A stretch of DNA of 64,000 nt from Caballeronia zhejiangensis (GTDB taxonomy: Bacteria; Pseudomonadota; Gammaproteobacteria; Burkholderiales; Burkholderiaceae), in contig NZ_JFHD01000006.1 of assembly GCF_000698575.1 (NCBI RefSeq), positions 186,001 through 250,000 on the forward strand, read 5' to 3'. Under the pieces are notes generated by a model. It worked only from the letters and a program-made list of their open reading frames with translations, was not told the origin of the DNA and did not search any database. Positions 28,161-37,467 of this stretch are shown here, one piece after another; within the stretch, counting starts at the first letter, position 1; the number at the start of each line of letters is the position of its first letter. Position numbers and translations under genes: made by a program.

Positions 28161-28940
28161 TCAGACCTTGTGATGAATGCGCAGCCGCTCAATCAGATGC
28201 AGCGCGTTGGGCTGCGCGTGGCCCTCGGCGGTGTTGTCGAAGATGCACCAGACTTCGGCCGTCTTCTTCGCGCGGTTGTGCAGCGTGCGCGCGAGTTCGT
28301 CGAGATACGTGTAGTCGTACGAAGACCTGTATAACTCGGGCGAGCCGTGCAGCCGCACATACACGAGCGATGCGTCCGCGCGATGCTTGATCTCGCATTC
28401 GTCGGGAATCGGGTCGGCGTCGACGTATGCAATGTGATGCGACTTCAGCAACGCTGCCGCGTGCGTCGTGAACCAGCTATGTTCGCGCGCCTCGCACGCG
28501 ACCGGCAACGTCGTGCGCTCGCGCAGCGCCTTGAAAAACGCGTCGGCGATGTCGTGATCGAACGGCAGGCTCGGCGGCAATTGCACGAGCCAGCATCCGA
28601 GCTTGTCGCCGAGTTGGCCGGCCGCGCGGAGAAAGTCGTCGAGCAGCGATTCGATATCGACGAGACGCGCGTCGTGCGTGATCGCCTTCGGCAGCTTGAC
28701 CGAGAACCGGAATGACTCGGGCACGCTGTGCGCCCAGTTCGCGTAGGTCTGCTCGCGATGCGGCTTGTAGAAACTGGAATTGATCTCGACGCACGTCAGA
28801 ACGTGCGAGTAGCGTTCGAGATGAGTGCCTTCGTGCGGAAAGCTCGCGGAGACACCGCTCGACAGGCCCCAGCCCGCGCAGCCGATGCGGATCGCGCCTT
28901 GCGGGCCGGGCTTGTGCAGATGGGGCAGTCGGTATGGCAT
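28161..28940 (-). CDS. DUF72 (YecE family) protein
   Basis: A 259-residue TIM-barrel protein of the DUF72 family. Typical sequence runs are IRIGCAGWGLS near the start, LTCVEINSSFYKPHREQTYANW, FRFSVKLPKAITH, GCWLVQLPPSLPFD, YVRLHGSPELYRSSYDYTY and AEVWCIFDNTAEGHAQPNAL. The molecular function of the family is not established. The start at 28940 (MPYRLPHLHK) is followed at once by conserved sequence. It lies 31 bp downstream of thiD on the same strand. Confidence 0.92.
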   Translation of the reverse strand: MPYRLPHLHKPGPQGAIRIGCAGWGLSSGVSASFPHEGTHLERYSHVLTCVEINSSFYKPHREQTYANWAHSVPESFRFSVKLPKAITHDARLVDIESLLDDFLRAAGQLGDKLGCWLVQLPPSLPFDHDIADAFFKALRERTTLPVACEAREHSWFTTHAAALLKSHHIAYVDADPIPDECEIKHRADASLVYVRLHGSPELYRSSYDYTYLDELARTLHNRAKKTAEVWCIFDNTAEGHAQPNALHLIERLRIHHKV

Positions 28941-28971
28941 GCGCTCGCGTCGCCTCCCTTCTTTTTGTGTG

Positions 28972-29862
28972 TCAGTGTCGGGCTTCTCCGGGCAATCCCG
29001 TTGGATCGTCGGGCAGCGCGGATGCGTCGCCTTCTTCGTCTGCATCGTTCGAGCGCGCCCAGAAAAAGCGATCCGGCAGATACGCGCCCATGCCGGGCCG
29101 GAACGCGGCGCGCGCGGCCTGAAATACGTACTCTTGCGCCTCACGCGCGGCCTCGGCGGGTTCCTGACCGTTGGCGAGCAGGGCGGCGACCGCCGAGCCG
29201 AGCGTATCGGTCAGGCCCATGATGCGTTGCACGCTGCGCTCCCACGTGTCCTGTCGCACGAGCCCTTCTTCGCTGTAGAGCGTGTTGACGTGACGATGCG
29301 TGCCGGTTTCCATCGCGAGCACGTACTCGCAGCCCTGCGCAAGAATGTGGGAAATCGCGGAATCGAGCGTCGGCGATTCCGCGTCGCTGTCGGGCTGCGC
29401 GAGTTGCAGTAGCGTGGCGTGATCGGCAATCAGCATGGTGGTCTGCGGCACGAGCAGATCGGCGAGCGATTCGCGCAGTTCATCGGCGGACAGGACGTGT
29501 TCGTCGTCGAGCGTGAAATCGGGCGCGAGAATCAGCGGCACGTCGTCGTAATCGGAGACGACTTCGGCGATGGCGGACACGAGCTCCGCGCGCGTCGCCG
29601 CGCCGATCTTGAAGGCGGCGATCGGCATGTCCTCTAGCAACATGCGCGCCTGGGTCGCGACGGTGTCCGGATCGAGGCCCGTCACTTCATCGCAGGTCGC
29701 GGAATCGCGCACCGCGTAGCCCGTCAGCACGGTCGCGCCGTGACAGCCCATGCTGGCGAGCGTCAGCAAGTCGGCCTGCAGGCCGGAGCCGCCCGTGGGA
29801 TCGGAAAGGCCGAAGGTGAGTACGATCGGTGGGGAATCGCCGGTCATGGCAAAAACGGACAT
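28972..29862 (-). CDS. thiD: Hydroxymethylpyrimidine/phosphomethylpyrimidine kinase
   Basis: Phosphorylates HMP and HMP-P in thiamine pyrophosphate synthesis. The 296-residue protein has the ribokinase-like pattern VLTFGLSDPTGGSGLQADL (residues about 13-31), MLLEDMPIAAFKIGA, and the C-terminal anion-hole segment GLTDTLGSAVAALLANG in place of the common GTGCTLS. The changes from the textbook motif (TDTLGS for TGCTLS) and a C-terminal extension are worth noting and the exact substrate is less sure. Start at 29862 (MSVFAMTGD) or 29847. Divergent from rubredoxin, a conserved pairing in the group. Confidence 0.85.
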   Translation of the reverse strand: MSVFAMTGDSPPIVLTFGLSDPTGGSGLQADLLTLASMGCHGATVLTGYAVRDSATCDEVTGLDPDTVATQARMLLEDMPIAAFKIGAATRAELVSAIAEVVSDYDDVPLILAPDFTLDDEHVLSADELRESLADLLVPQTTMLIADHATLLQLAQPDSDAESPTLDSAISHILAQGCEYVLAMETGTHRHVNTLYSEEGLVRQDTWERSVQRIMGLTDTLGSAVAALLANGQEPAEAAREAQEYVFQAARAAFRPGMGAYLPDRFFWARSNDADEEGDASALPDDPTGLPGEARH

Positions 29863-30156
29863 TATGGTATTGGATTGCTTGAATGGACGATCGGCTCTAA
29901 GCGAACTCGTGCGCGCCTCGGCGCGTGAGCGAATGCCCGCTCGGTCATGTCTGATTATGCGGCCTAACGCAGCCAGGAATGTTTCTTTGCGCACTTTTTT
30001 CCGGTGCGCTAGCCTTCTTCACCGGACCCGGCGTGACGGCCGTTTCGACCGATGTCACGATGCGCGCACCGCAGGCGGGCGGCTTGCTAGGCATCGGCAC
30101 GGCAACACGGTACCATCATGTCCTATTTTTAAACGACCAATCGACTCGGCATAAGT

Positions 30157-30327
30157 ATGGAATACAGAAGCTGGATGTGCCTGATCTGCGGCTGGATCTA
30201 CGACGAGGAGGCGGGATTGCCTGACGAGGGCATCGCGCCGGGCACGCGCTGGGAGGACGTTCCGATCAACTGGACCTGTCCCGAATGCGGAGCCCGCAAG
30301 GAAGATTTCGAGATGGTCCAGATCTGA
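30157..30327 (+). CDS. Rubredoxin
   Basis: A 56-residue one-iron electron carrier. Four cysteines in two pairs, C8/C11 (MCLICGWIYDEEAG) and C41/C44 (WTCPECGARKEDFEMV), ligate the iron. The ATG at 30157 and the stop at 30327 are certain from the motif spacing, although the gene is short. It is divergent from thiD over 294 bp and followed by a very strong terminator. The usual partner genes (rubredoxin reductase, alkane hydroxylase) are not here. Confidence 0.95.
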   Translation: MEYRSWMCLICGWIYDEEAGLPDEGIAPGTRWEDVPINWTCPECGARKEDFEMVQI

Positions 30328-30342
30328 TCTTGTCGTTCTGCC

Positions 30343-30375
30343 GCGCCGCATGACTCGCGTCATGCGGCGCGCGCT
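30343..30375 (+). terminator. Strong Rho-independent terminator after rubredoxin
   Basis: A perfect 12-bp stem, GCGCCGCATGAC (30343-30354) with GTCATGCGGCGC (30359-30370), TCGC loop, then GCGC and five T. Starts 16 bp after the rubredoxin stop. Confidence 0.92.
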
Positions 30376-30678
30376 TTTTGCGGACCGCGTACGTCGCTAC
30401 GGCGCGTGCCGCGCATGGGCCGCCGTCGGGCGGCCCGTCCGATTTTTCGGATTTTGCAGAGTCAGATAAGTTCGTTGCGGCGATTCCGGCGTCGACCGAC
30501 GTTGGCGAACAAAGATGGGGGAAGCCTTTGCAGGTTCGGTTCCCGCACTGGCCCGTTAAGGCATACGCTTGAAGCAGGCGCGGCGACGCCGTCTCCCGCC
30601 TGTCGACGACGCATTTAAACGGCGGGTGACGATGGCCCTCCATCGCCGCGCCCGCGAACCGGCTTGTGAGCGCTTGTT
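30376..30678. other. Intergenic region after rubredoxin
   Basis: 303 bp without a supported gene. It includes the 19-bp stretch (30476-30494) resembling 21037-21055 and a GGGGGAAGCC run near 30518. It presumably holds the promoter for the gene at 30679. Short open frames on both strands have no recognisable similarity. Confidence 0.45.
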
Positions 30679-32073
30679 ATGACATCTCGTCCCGATCTGC
30701 CCGTTCCGTACGAAGCCTTGCCCAATCCGCGCGGCGGATCGGTGCGACTCGCAGAAATGGCGCTGACCGACGCGCTGCACGCGTTCCAGCGTCAGGGCGA
30801 AACCGGGGCGGCGCTCAAGCGCGCGATCGCCGCGTTGCATTCGGCGGGCTGGCTTCCCGCGCAGCGCTTCGCCGAGGCGCTGACGCTCGTCGCGCCGCTC
30901 GGCGAGGAATCGGAAGGCAGCCACGCACGCATCGCCGATGCGATCGCGGTTTTTCGCGGCGCGGTCGAGCGGCGCAATCTGCGCGAACTCTCGTGCTCGA
31001 CGGCGCTCTTCGATCACTATCGCGGCCTGCATGCGTTGCTTGCATCGCATACGCGCATCGCGCCGGTTTCCTACGATGACCTTGCCCTCGCGGGCCGCGC
31101 CATCGCCCCGGCGACCCTGCGCGGCATCGCGCCGGAGCGGCTCGCGCACACGCGGGCGCGCTATGAGGAAACGTTGCTGAAACTCTTGCGCGGACAGGCC
31201 GAAGGCTCCGCCGACACCTTCGCGCGCCTCGACGCCTGCCTCGGCGAACTGCGCGGCCCGGATCCCTACGATTTCTGGCGGCTCGCGTCGTCGGCGGTCG
31301 TGGCGCTGCGCGAGCGCGCGCAGCGCACCGGCGGCGAGCTGGACTACATCGCCGACGTCAAGCGTCTCTACGCGCGCTTCAACCTCGTGCTGGCGGATCA
31401 GGCGCACGCGCTTTCGTACGCGCCGCGCTCGCTCGTGCGCGCGACGCTCGCGCTGCTGTGGCGCGATTTCGCGCTGTACGGCGCGCGGCCGGAAGATGCC
31501 GACCACGTCGATGTTTTGCGCGATTACGGCCTGACGGTCGCGTGGCACGTCGCCGCGACGCCCGAATCGGAAGCGGCGTGGGAAGAGAGCGCCGCGCAGG
31601 CGGGCGAGGAAGCCTCGCGCGACGCCGCGACGCGCGATCTCGGCGTGCTGCGCGTGAACGCGAGTGCTTACGAGGACTTCCTGCAGAGCGCGGAAACGTC
31701 GATCGACGCGCTCGTCGAGCGCGGCACGCAGGCGAACGAAACCGGCATGGTCGACGAAGCGGCGGCGCTGTCGGCGGCGGACGCGTCGCATCGGCTGGGC
31801 GCGGCGGCTTGCGCGCTGGGCCTCGGGCATGTCGCTCTCTTGGCGGATACGCTCGGCCTCGCGTGGCGGCGCGTTGCACATCACGGCGAAACGCACGCCG
31901 ATGGCGCCGAAGGCGCGACACGCGGCATCGACGCGACCGTGCCCGAGCGCGCCGCGCAAATGCTGCGTTCGATGCTGCATCAGGCGGCGGCCGGCATTGC
32001 GCCTTCGGAAGGGCGCGGATCGATCGTCGCGCTGACGTCGATGATCGAAAAACCTGCGCCGTTTGCCCGTTAA
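30679..32073 (+). CDS. Helical protein with a degenerate C-terminal Hpt-like domain (ChpA/PilL-like remnant?)
   Basis: A 464-residue, almost entirely helical Ala/Arg/Glu-rich protein. The part at about residues 330-410 resembles a histidine phosphotransfer domain: ASHRLGAAACALGLGHVALLADTL aligns in pattern with the usual AHxLKGxxxxLGxxxLxxLxxxLE, keeping His371 but with Gly for the conserved Lys two positions on. The arrangement recalls the N-terminal Hpt region of ChpA/PilL twitching-motility proteins, but no CheA kinase or receiver domain follows. I call it a scaffold or phosphotransfer relative with low certainty. It converges on photolyase; their stop codons overlap by four bases. Confidence 0.6.
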   Translation: MTSRPDLPVPYEALPNPRGGSVRLAEMALTDALHAFQRQGETGAALKRAIAALHSAGWLPAQRFAEALTLVAPLGEESEGSHARIADAIAVFRGAVERRNLRELSCSTALFDHYRGLHALLASHTRIAPVSYDDLALAGRAIAPATLRGIAPERLAHTRARYEETLLKLLRGQAEGSADTFARLDACLGELRGPDPYDFWRLASSAVVALRERAQRTGGELDYIADVKRLYARFNLVLADQAHALSYAPRSLVRATLALLWRDFALYGARPEDADHVDVLRDYGLTVAWHVAATPESEAAWEESAAQAGEEASRDAATRDLGVLRVNASAYEDFLQSAETSIDALVERGTQANETGMVDEAAALSAADASHRLGAAACALGLGHVALLADTLGLAWRRVAHHGETHADGAEGATRGIDATVPERAAQMLRSMLHQAAAGIAPSEGRGSIVALTSMIEKPAPFAR

Positions 32074-33569
32074 TCTTCGCGGTCGTCGTCTCCGGGCGGA
32101 AGCGCTTTCGCGCCCGGCGCGCGCACGACGTCATAACGTATGAGCGTGCGTTTTCTGGCGGCTTCGTGATCGACGATCGGCTGCGGATAATCCGCGCCGA
32201 GCGAGATTTTCGCCGCTTTCAGCGCATCCGGTTTTGCAAGCCACGGCGCGTGGATATCGCGATCGGAAAGAGCCGCGATCTCTGGCACGTAATGACGGAT
32301 GAACTTGCCCGCCGAATCGAATTTCCGTGACTGCGTGACCGGATTGAAGATGCGAAAGTACGGTTGCGCATCGCAGCCGCTCGACGCGGCCCATTGCCAT
32401 CCGCCGTTGTTGTTCGACAGCTCGAAGTCGTTCAGATGCGCTTCGAAGTACGCCTCGCCGCGTCGCCAGTCGATGCCGAGATCCTTTGTCAGAAAGCTCG
32501 CCACGACCATGCGCAGACGGTTATGCATGTATCCCGACGCGTTGATCTGCCGCATCGCCGCATCGACGAGCGGATAGCCCGTCTGACCCGCGCACCACGC
32601 GGCGAAATTCGCGTCGGCGGCATGGCCCGTTTCCCAGCCGATGCGGTCGTACTCCGGCTTGAACGCGCGATGATCGCCAGCCACGCCGACGTGCGGAAAA
32701 TGGTGCAGCACGGAGAAATAGAACTCCCGCCAGATCAGCTCGCCTAGCCACGTTTCGGCGCCCTTGTCGCCGTGACGCAGCGCATCGTGGGCGCTGCGGG
32801 CGAGCGCGCGGATCGACATCGTGCCGTGCCGCAAATGAACGCCGAGATAACTCGGGCCTTTTAGCGCGGGGAAATCGCGCGTGCGACCGTAGTCGGTCAT
32901 GCGGTCGCGGAAATCGTCGAAGAGCTCATAGGCGCCGCGCGTGCCGGCGGGAAACGCAGGCGCGGGTGCATCGCCGAAACCGAGCGCATCGAGCGATGGA
33001 ATCGCATGCTTCACGTTCGACGGCGGCTTCGCGAGCGCGTCCAGATGTTCTTCGGATGCGTAGTGCGCAAGCGCATCGGGCGTGAGCGTCGCGAGCCACT
33101 TGCGCTTGTACGGCGTGAAGACGGTGTAGGGCTTTGCGGCGCCTGTCATCACATCGTCGTGATCGAAGACGGCCTGATCCTTGAAAGAGAAGAACGCGAT
33201 GTCCTGACTCGCAAGCTTCTGCGCGACGGCTTCGTCGCGCGCCTTCGCCGCCGGCTCGTAATCGCGATTGACGAACACGGCGTTCGCGCCGCATTCGCGT
33301 GCGAGCGAAGGAATATCGTGCACGGGGTGCCCGTGCCGCACGATCAACGCGCCGCCCGCCTCGCGCAGCGTGCGATCCAGCTCGACGACGCTCGCGTGAA
33401 TAAACGGCACGCGCCGGTCTTTTTTGTCGAGCGGCGCGAGAATATCGCGATCGAAAACGAAGGCGCACAGCACCCGACGGCACCTTGTAAGCGCGTGATA
33501 GAGTGCAGCATTGTCTGCCGCGCGCAGATCCCGCCGAAACCAGACCAGACCCACATCAAAGTCGGCCAT
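32070..33569 (-). CDS. phrB: Deoxyribodipyrimidine photolyase
   Basis: Repairs UV-induced cyclobutane pyrimidine dimers with blue light and FAD. The 499-residue protein has the N-terminal antenna domain (LVWFRRDLRAADNAALYHAL) and the FAD/DNA domain with SYLGVHLRHGTMSIR, WREFYFSVLHHFPHV, MHNRLRMVVASFLTKDL, NGGWQWAASSG and a closing PIVDHEAARKRTLIRY. All point to a class I CPD photolyase. Divergent from yqgE with a 30-bp gap. Stop overlaps the convergent helical-protein gene. Confidence 0.96.
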   Translation of the reverse strand: MADFDVGLVWFRRDLRAADNAALYHALTRCRRVLCAFVFDRDILAPLDKKDRRVPFIHASVVELDRTLREAGGALIVRHGHPVHDIPSLARECGANAVFVNRDYEPAAKARDEAVAQKLASQDIAFFSFKDQAVFDHDDVMTGAAKPYTVFTPYKRKWLATLTPDALAHYASEEHLDALAKPPSNVKHAIPSLDALGFGDAPAPAFPAGTRGAYELFDDFRDRMTDYGRTRDFPALKGPSYLGVHLRHGTMSIRALARSAHDALRHGDKGAETWLGELIWREFYFSVLHHFPHVGVAGDHRAFKPEYDRIGWETGHAADANFAAWCAGQTGYPLVDAAMRQINASGYMHNRLRMVVASFLTKDLGIDWRRGEAYFEAHLNDFELSNNNGGWQWAASSGCDAQPYFRIFNPVTQSRKFDSAGKFIRHYVPEIAALSDRDIHAPWLAKPDALKAAKISLGADYPQPIVDHEAARKRTLIRYDVVRAPGAKALPPGDDDRED

Positions 33570-33599
33570 CTCGCAGCGCCTTTGTTAAAATTCTGAATT

Positions 33600-34178
33600 A
33601 TGTCCAAGACTTCCGATCGCATCAATTTGACGAATCAGTTCCTGATCGCCATGCCCAACATGGCCGATCCGACGTTTTCAGGAACGGTAGTCTACCTTTG
33701 CGATCACACGGAGAAGGGTGCGCTCGGTCTCGTCATCAACCGGCCGACCGACATCGACCTTCAATCGCTCTTCAATCGCATCGATCTCAAGCTCGAAATC
33801 GAGCCGCTCGTCCATTTGCCCGTTTATTTCGGCGGTCCCGTGCAGACGGAGCGCGGCTTCGTGCTGCACGAAGCGGGCGAGGGCGAACCCTATAGCTCGT
33901 CGATGAGCGTGCCCGGCGGACTTGCCATGACCACGTCGAAGGACGTGCTCGAAGCAGTCGCGAGCGGCAAGGGCCCCGAGCGCTTCCTGCTCACGCTGGG
34001 TCATGCCGGCTGGGGCGCGGGCCAGCTCGAAGAGGAAATCTCGAAGAACGGCTGGCTGACCGTCGAAGCCGATCCGCGCATCATCTTCGACGTACCCGCC
34101 GAAGACCGCCTTGAAGCGGCGCTCTCGCTGCTCGGCGTGTCGCGCTCGATGTTGTCCGGCGAAGCAGGGCACGCATGA
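33600..34178 (+). CDS. YqgE/AlgH family protein
   Basis: A 192-residue protein of the YqgE/AlgH family: [66 protein letters not shown] are canonical. AlgH was first linked to alginate control in Pseudomonas, but the biochemical role is unsettled. First gene of a tight operon with ruvX, pyrR, pyrB, pyrC' and plsC; its stop overlaps the ruvX start (ATGA, 34175-34178). The yqgE-ruvX pairing is conserved in many proteobacteria. Confidence 0.95.
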   Translation: MSKTSDRINLTNQFLIAMPNMADPTFSGTVVYLCDHTEKGALGLVINRPTDIDLQSLFNRIDLKLEIEPLVHLPVYFGGPVQTERGFVLHEAGEGEPYSSSMSVPGGLAMTTSKDVLEAVASGKGPERFLLTLGHAGWGAGQLEEEISKNGWLTVEADPRIIFDVPAEDRLEAALSLLGVSRSMLSGEAGHA

Positions 34179-34621
34179 GCCGCGAAGCCACGCTGCTGGC
34201 ATTCGATTACGGCGAGAAACGCATTGGTGTCGCCGTCGGCAATACGCTCACCCGCCACGCGCGCGCGCTCGTCACGCTGGAAAACCGCAATCGCGAATAT
34301 CGCTTCGTCGAAGTGGCCAAACTGCTCGACGAGTGGAAGCCCGACGCCATCGTCGTCGGCATGCCGATGCATCCCGACGGCACGCCGCACGAAATGAGCG
34401 CGCTTGCGAAGCGCTTCGGCAATCAGGTGAACGGACGTTTCAACGTGCCGGTGCAATGGGTGGACGAGCGCTACTCGTCGGTCGACGCCAAAGCCGATTT
34501 GCGCGAGCGCGGCGTGCGCGCCAATGCGCGGGGCCGCTTCGACGAAATCGACGCCGAAGCCGCGCGCGTCATCCTTCAACAATATCTCGACGGACTTGCC
34601 GACGATCATGAGTTCCATTGA
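34175..34621 (+). CDS. ruvX: Holliday junction resolvase-like protein RuvX/YqgF
   Basis: A 148-residue RNase H-fold nuclease of the YqgF family, implicated in processing of the 16S rRNA 5' end and in junction resolution. Motifs [15 protein letters not shown] (first catalytic Asp), [30 protein letters not shown] and [17 protein letters not shown] (last catalytic Asp) are intact. Coupled to yqgE by ATGA; its end overlaps the pyrR start by 14 bp. Confidence 0.96.
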   Translation: MSREATLLAFDYGEKRIGVAVGNTLTRHARALVTLENRNREYRFVEVAKLLDEWKPDAIVVGMPMHPDGTPHEMSALAKRFGNQVNGRFNVPVQWVDERYSSVDAKADLRERGVRANARGRFDEIDAEAARVILQQYLDGLADDHEFH

Positions 34622-35123
34622 CGCCGAGGCGCTATATCGCGCGCTCGTCGACCAGGTTCGCGCTGCCTACGGACAATCGCTCGCCGCGCCCGACGGCGCC
34701 GTGCTCGCGGGCATTTTCAGCGGCGGCGTGTGGCTTGCCGAGCGGCTCGCGAAGGATCTGAACGCGCCGCGCTTCGGCGTGGTGAACGTGGCGCTGCATC
34801 GCGACGACTACGCGAAGAAAGGCCTGCACAGCCAGGCGAGCCCGACCTCGCTCCCCTTTGATGTGAACGGCCGCCGCATCATCCTGGTCGACGACGTGCT
34901 GTCCACTGGGCGCACCGTGCGCGCGGCGATCAACGAGCTGTACGACTATGGCCGTCCGGCATCGATCGATCTCGCGGTGCTCGCCGATCGCGGCGGGCGC
35001 GAAATGCCGATCGGCGCGCGTTTCACCGGCGCGACGCTCGATGTGCCCGCGAATCAGAATCTCGTGCTCGCGCGTCGCGAAGACGGCGCATTCGACTTCA
35101 GGACGGAACCGCGCGCCAGCTGA
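34608..35123 (+). CDS. pyrR: PyrR bifunctional protein (pyr regulator / uracil phosphoribosyltransferase)
   Basis: A 171-residue type I phosphoribosyltransferase: [15 protein letters not shown] near residue 35 and the PRPP loop [20 protein letters not shown], then [16 protein letters not shown]. PyrR of Gram-positives binds pyr mRNA; in Gram-negatives its regulatory role is less clear. The start is the ATG at 34608 inside the end of ruvX. It precedes pyrB by only 43 bp, leaving no room for a classical attenuator between them, so any PyrR control must act on the operon leader or be enzymatic. Confidence 0.94.
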   Translation: MSSIDAEALYRALVDQVRAAYGQSLAAPDGAVLAGIFSGGVWLAERLAKDLNAPRFGVVNVALHRDDYAKKGLHSQASPTSLPFDVNGRRIILVDDVLSTGRTVRAAINELYDYGRPASIDLAVLADRGGREMPIGARFTGATLDVPANQNLVLARREDGAFDFRTEPRAS

Positions 35124-35166
35124 AGCGAGCGCTTCGACGTCTTTTCAAAGTACATCCGGGATCGAC

Positions 35167-36177
35167 ATGAATATCGCCACCGAAGGCGCCGCCGCGCCCG
35201 ACACCTTTCGCTACGGCTTTCTCAAGGGCAATCCGCAGCTCACGAAGAACGGCGAGCTGAAGCACCTGTTGAGCATCGAAGGATTGCCGCGCTCGATCGT
35301 CACGCACATTCTCGATACCGCCGAGCAGTTCGTCAGCGTGACCGATCGCGAAGTGAAGAAGGTGCCGCTTCTGCGCGGCAAGTCGGTGTTCAATCTCTTC
35401 TTCGAGAACTCGACGCGCACGCGCACCACGTTCGAGATCGCGGCGAAGCGTCTTTCGGCCGACGTGCTGAATCTGAACATCAACGCGTCGTCGACGAGCA
35501 AGGGCGAATCGCTGCTCGACACGATCAACAATCTCTCCGCGATGCACGCCGACATGTTCGTCGTGCGTCACGCATCGAGCGGCGCGCCGTATCTGATCGC
35601 CGAGCATTGCGCGCCGCACGTGCACGTCATCAATGCGGGCGATGGCCGTCACGCGCATCCGACGCAGGGCCTGCTCGACATGTACACGATCCGCCATTAC
35701 AAGCGCGACTTCACGAAGCTGCGCGTGGCGATCGTCGGCGACATCCTGCATTCGCGCGTCGCGCGCTCCGACATTCACGCGCTGACGACGCTTGGCGTGC
35801 CCGAAGTGCGCGCGATCGGACCGCGCACGCTGTTGCCGGGCAATCTCGATCAGATGGGCGTGCACGTCTATCACAATCTCGACGAAGGGCTGAAGGGCGT
35901 CGACGTCATCATCATGCTGCGCCTGCAGAACGAGCGCATGAGCGGCGCGCTCTTGCCGTCCGCGCAGGAGTACTTCAAGAGCTGGGGATTGACGCCCGAG
36001 CGTCTCGCGCTCGCCGCGCCCGATGCGATCGTCATGCATCCCGGCCCGATGAATCGCGGCGTGGAAATCGACTCGCAAGTGGCCGACGGCCCGCAGTCGG
36101 TCATCCTGAATCAGGTGACTTTCGGCATCGCCGTGCGCATGGCGGTGATGGGCATCGTGGCCGGCAACACTGACTGA
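35167..36177 (+). CDS. pyrB: Aspartate carbamoyltransferase catalytic chain
   Basis: Joins carbamoyl phosphate and aspartate in pyrimidine synthesis. The 336-residue protein has the carbamoyl-phosphate site [58 protein letters not shown] and [12 protein letters not shown]. It belongs to the class with a slightly longer N-terminus that assembles with a dihydroorotase-like partner instead of PyrI; that partner is the next gene. ATG at 35167 is followed by [11 protein letters not shown]. Confidence 0.97.
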   Translation: MNIATEGAAAPDTFRYGFLKGNPQLTKNGELKHLLSIEGLPRSIVTHILDTAEQFVSVTDREVKKVPLLRGKSVFNLFFENSTRTRTTFEIAAKRLSADVLNLNINASSTSKGESLLDTINNLSAMHADMFVVRHASSGAPYLIAEHCAPHVHVINAGDGRHAHPTQGLLDMYTIRHYKRDFTKLRVAIVGDILHSRVARSDIHALTTLGVPEVRAIGPRTLLPGNLDQMGVHVYHNLDEGLKGVDVIIMLRLQNERMSGALLPSAQEYFKSWGLTPERLALAAPDAIVMHPGPMNRGVEIDSQVADGPQSVILNQVTFGIAVRMAVMGIVAGNTD

Positions 36178-36187
36178 CAAAGACGAC

Positions 36188-37465
36188 ATGAAGATCCAGA
36201 TTCAGAACGGCACGATCATCGATCCGGCGGCCGGCACGGAAGAGCGCAAGGACGTGTTCATCGCGGCGGGCAGGATCGTCGGCATCGGCGAGGCGCCCGC
36301 GGATTTCAACGCGGCCAAGGTCATCGACGCTTCGGGGCTTTACGTCGCGCCGGGTTTCGTCGATTTGTCGGCGCGTCTGCGCGAACCGGGCTTCGAGCAC
36401 AAGGCGACGCTCGAATCCGAGATGGCCGCCGCGATGGCGGGCGGCGTGACGAGTCTCGTGTGCCCGCCCGACACCGATCCGACGCTCGACGAACCCGGTC
36501 TTGTCGAAATGCTCAAGTTTCGCGCGCAGAAGCTGCATCTCGCGCACGTGTATCCGCTCGGCGCGCTGACGGTCGGGCTCAAGGGCGAGACCATCACCGA
36601 GATGGTCGAGCTGACTGAAGCGGGCTGCGTCGGCTTTTCGCAGGCGGATAACCCGATCGTCGATACGCGCACGCTGCAGCGCGCGCTGCAGTACGCGACC
36701 ACCTACGGCTATACCGCGTGGCTGCGTCCGCAGGATGCGTACATGTCGAAGGGCGGCGTGGCGGCGAGCGGCGCGGTGGCGTCGCGGCTGGGGCTGTCGG
36801 GCGTGCCGGTGTCGGCGGAAACGATCGCGCTGCATACCATTTTCGAACTGATGCGCGTGACGGGCGCGCGCGTGCATTTGTCGCATCTGTCGTCGGCGGC
36901 GGGCGTCGCGCTCGTGCGCGCGGCGAAGGCCGAAGGAATCGCCGTGTCGTGCGACGTGACCATCAATCACGTGCATCTGACGGACATCGACATCGGCTAT
37001 TTCGATTCGCAATTTCGCCTCGATCCGCCGCTGCGTCAGCAACGCGACCGCGATGCGATCCGCGCGGGTCTCGCCGACGGCACCATCGACGCGATCTGCT
37101 CCGATCACACGCCGCTCGACGACGACGAAAAGCTGCTGCCCTTCGCCGAAGCGACGCCCGGCGCGACCGGCCTCGAATTGCTGCTGTCGCTGACGGTGAA
37201 GTGGGCGCGCGAAGCGAACGTGCCGCTTGCGGAGGCGCTGTCGCGCATCACGTCCGCGCCCGCCGACGTGCTGAAGCTCCCCGCCGGCCGCATTGCGACG
37301 GGCGCGCTCGCGGATCTGTGCGTGTTCGATGCGGCGAGCGAATGGCGCGTCGATCCGCTGAAGCTTAAGAGCCAGGGCCGCAACACGCCGTTTCGTGGCT
37401 ACGAATTGCCGGCGCGCGTGCGTGCGACGGTGGTCGGCGGTCACGTCGCTTACGAGAGCCGCTGA
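36188..37465 (+). CDS. pyrC: Non-catalytic dihydroorotase homologue (PyrC'/PyrX), ATCase partner
   Basis: A 425-residue amidohydrolase-fold protein. The metal-binding signature DxHxHLREPG reads DLSARLREPG (residues 59-68): Ser61 and Arg63 replace both histidines, so dihydroorotase activity is not expected. Later landmarks are kept (CPPDTDPTLDEPG, HLSSAAGV, CDVTINHVHLTD, AICSDHTPLDDDEK). In Pseudomonas such an inactive PyrC' is required to build the active PyrB dodecamer. The same pyrB-pyrC' arrangement here (10-bp gap) supports that role. A catalytic pyrC must exist elsewhere in the genome. Confidence 0.94.
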   Translation: MKIQIQNGTIIDPAAGTEERKDVFIAAGRIVGIGEAPADFNAAKVIDASGLYVAPGFVDLSARLREPGFEHKATLESEMAAAMAGGVTSLVCPPDTDPTLDEPGLVEMLKFRAQKLHLAHVYPLGALTVGLKGETITEMVELTEAGCVGFSQADNPIVDTRTLQRALQYATTYGYTAWLRPQDAYMSKGGVAASGAVASRLGLSGVPVSAETIALHTIFELMRVTGARVHLSHLSSAAGVALVRAAKAEGIAVSCDVTINHVHLTDIDIGYFDSQFRLDPPLRQQRDRDAIRAGLADGTIDAICSDHTPLDDDEKLLPFAEATPGATGLELLLSLTVKWAREANVPLAEALSRITSAPADVLKLPAGRIATGALADLCVFDAASEWRVDPLKLKSQGRNTPFRGYELPARVRATVVGGHVAYESR

Positions 37466-37467
37466 AC

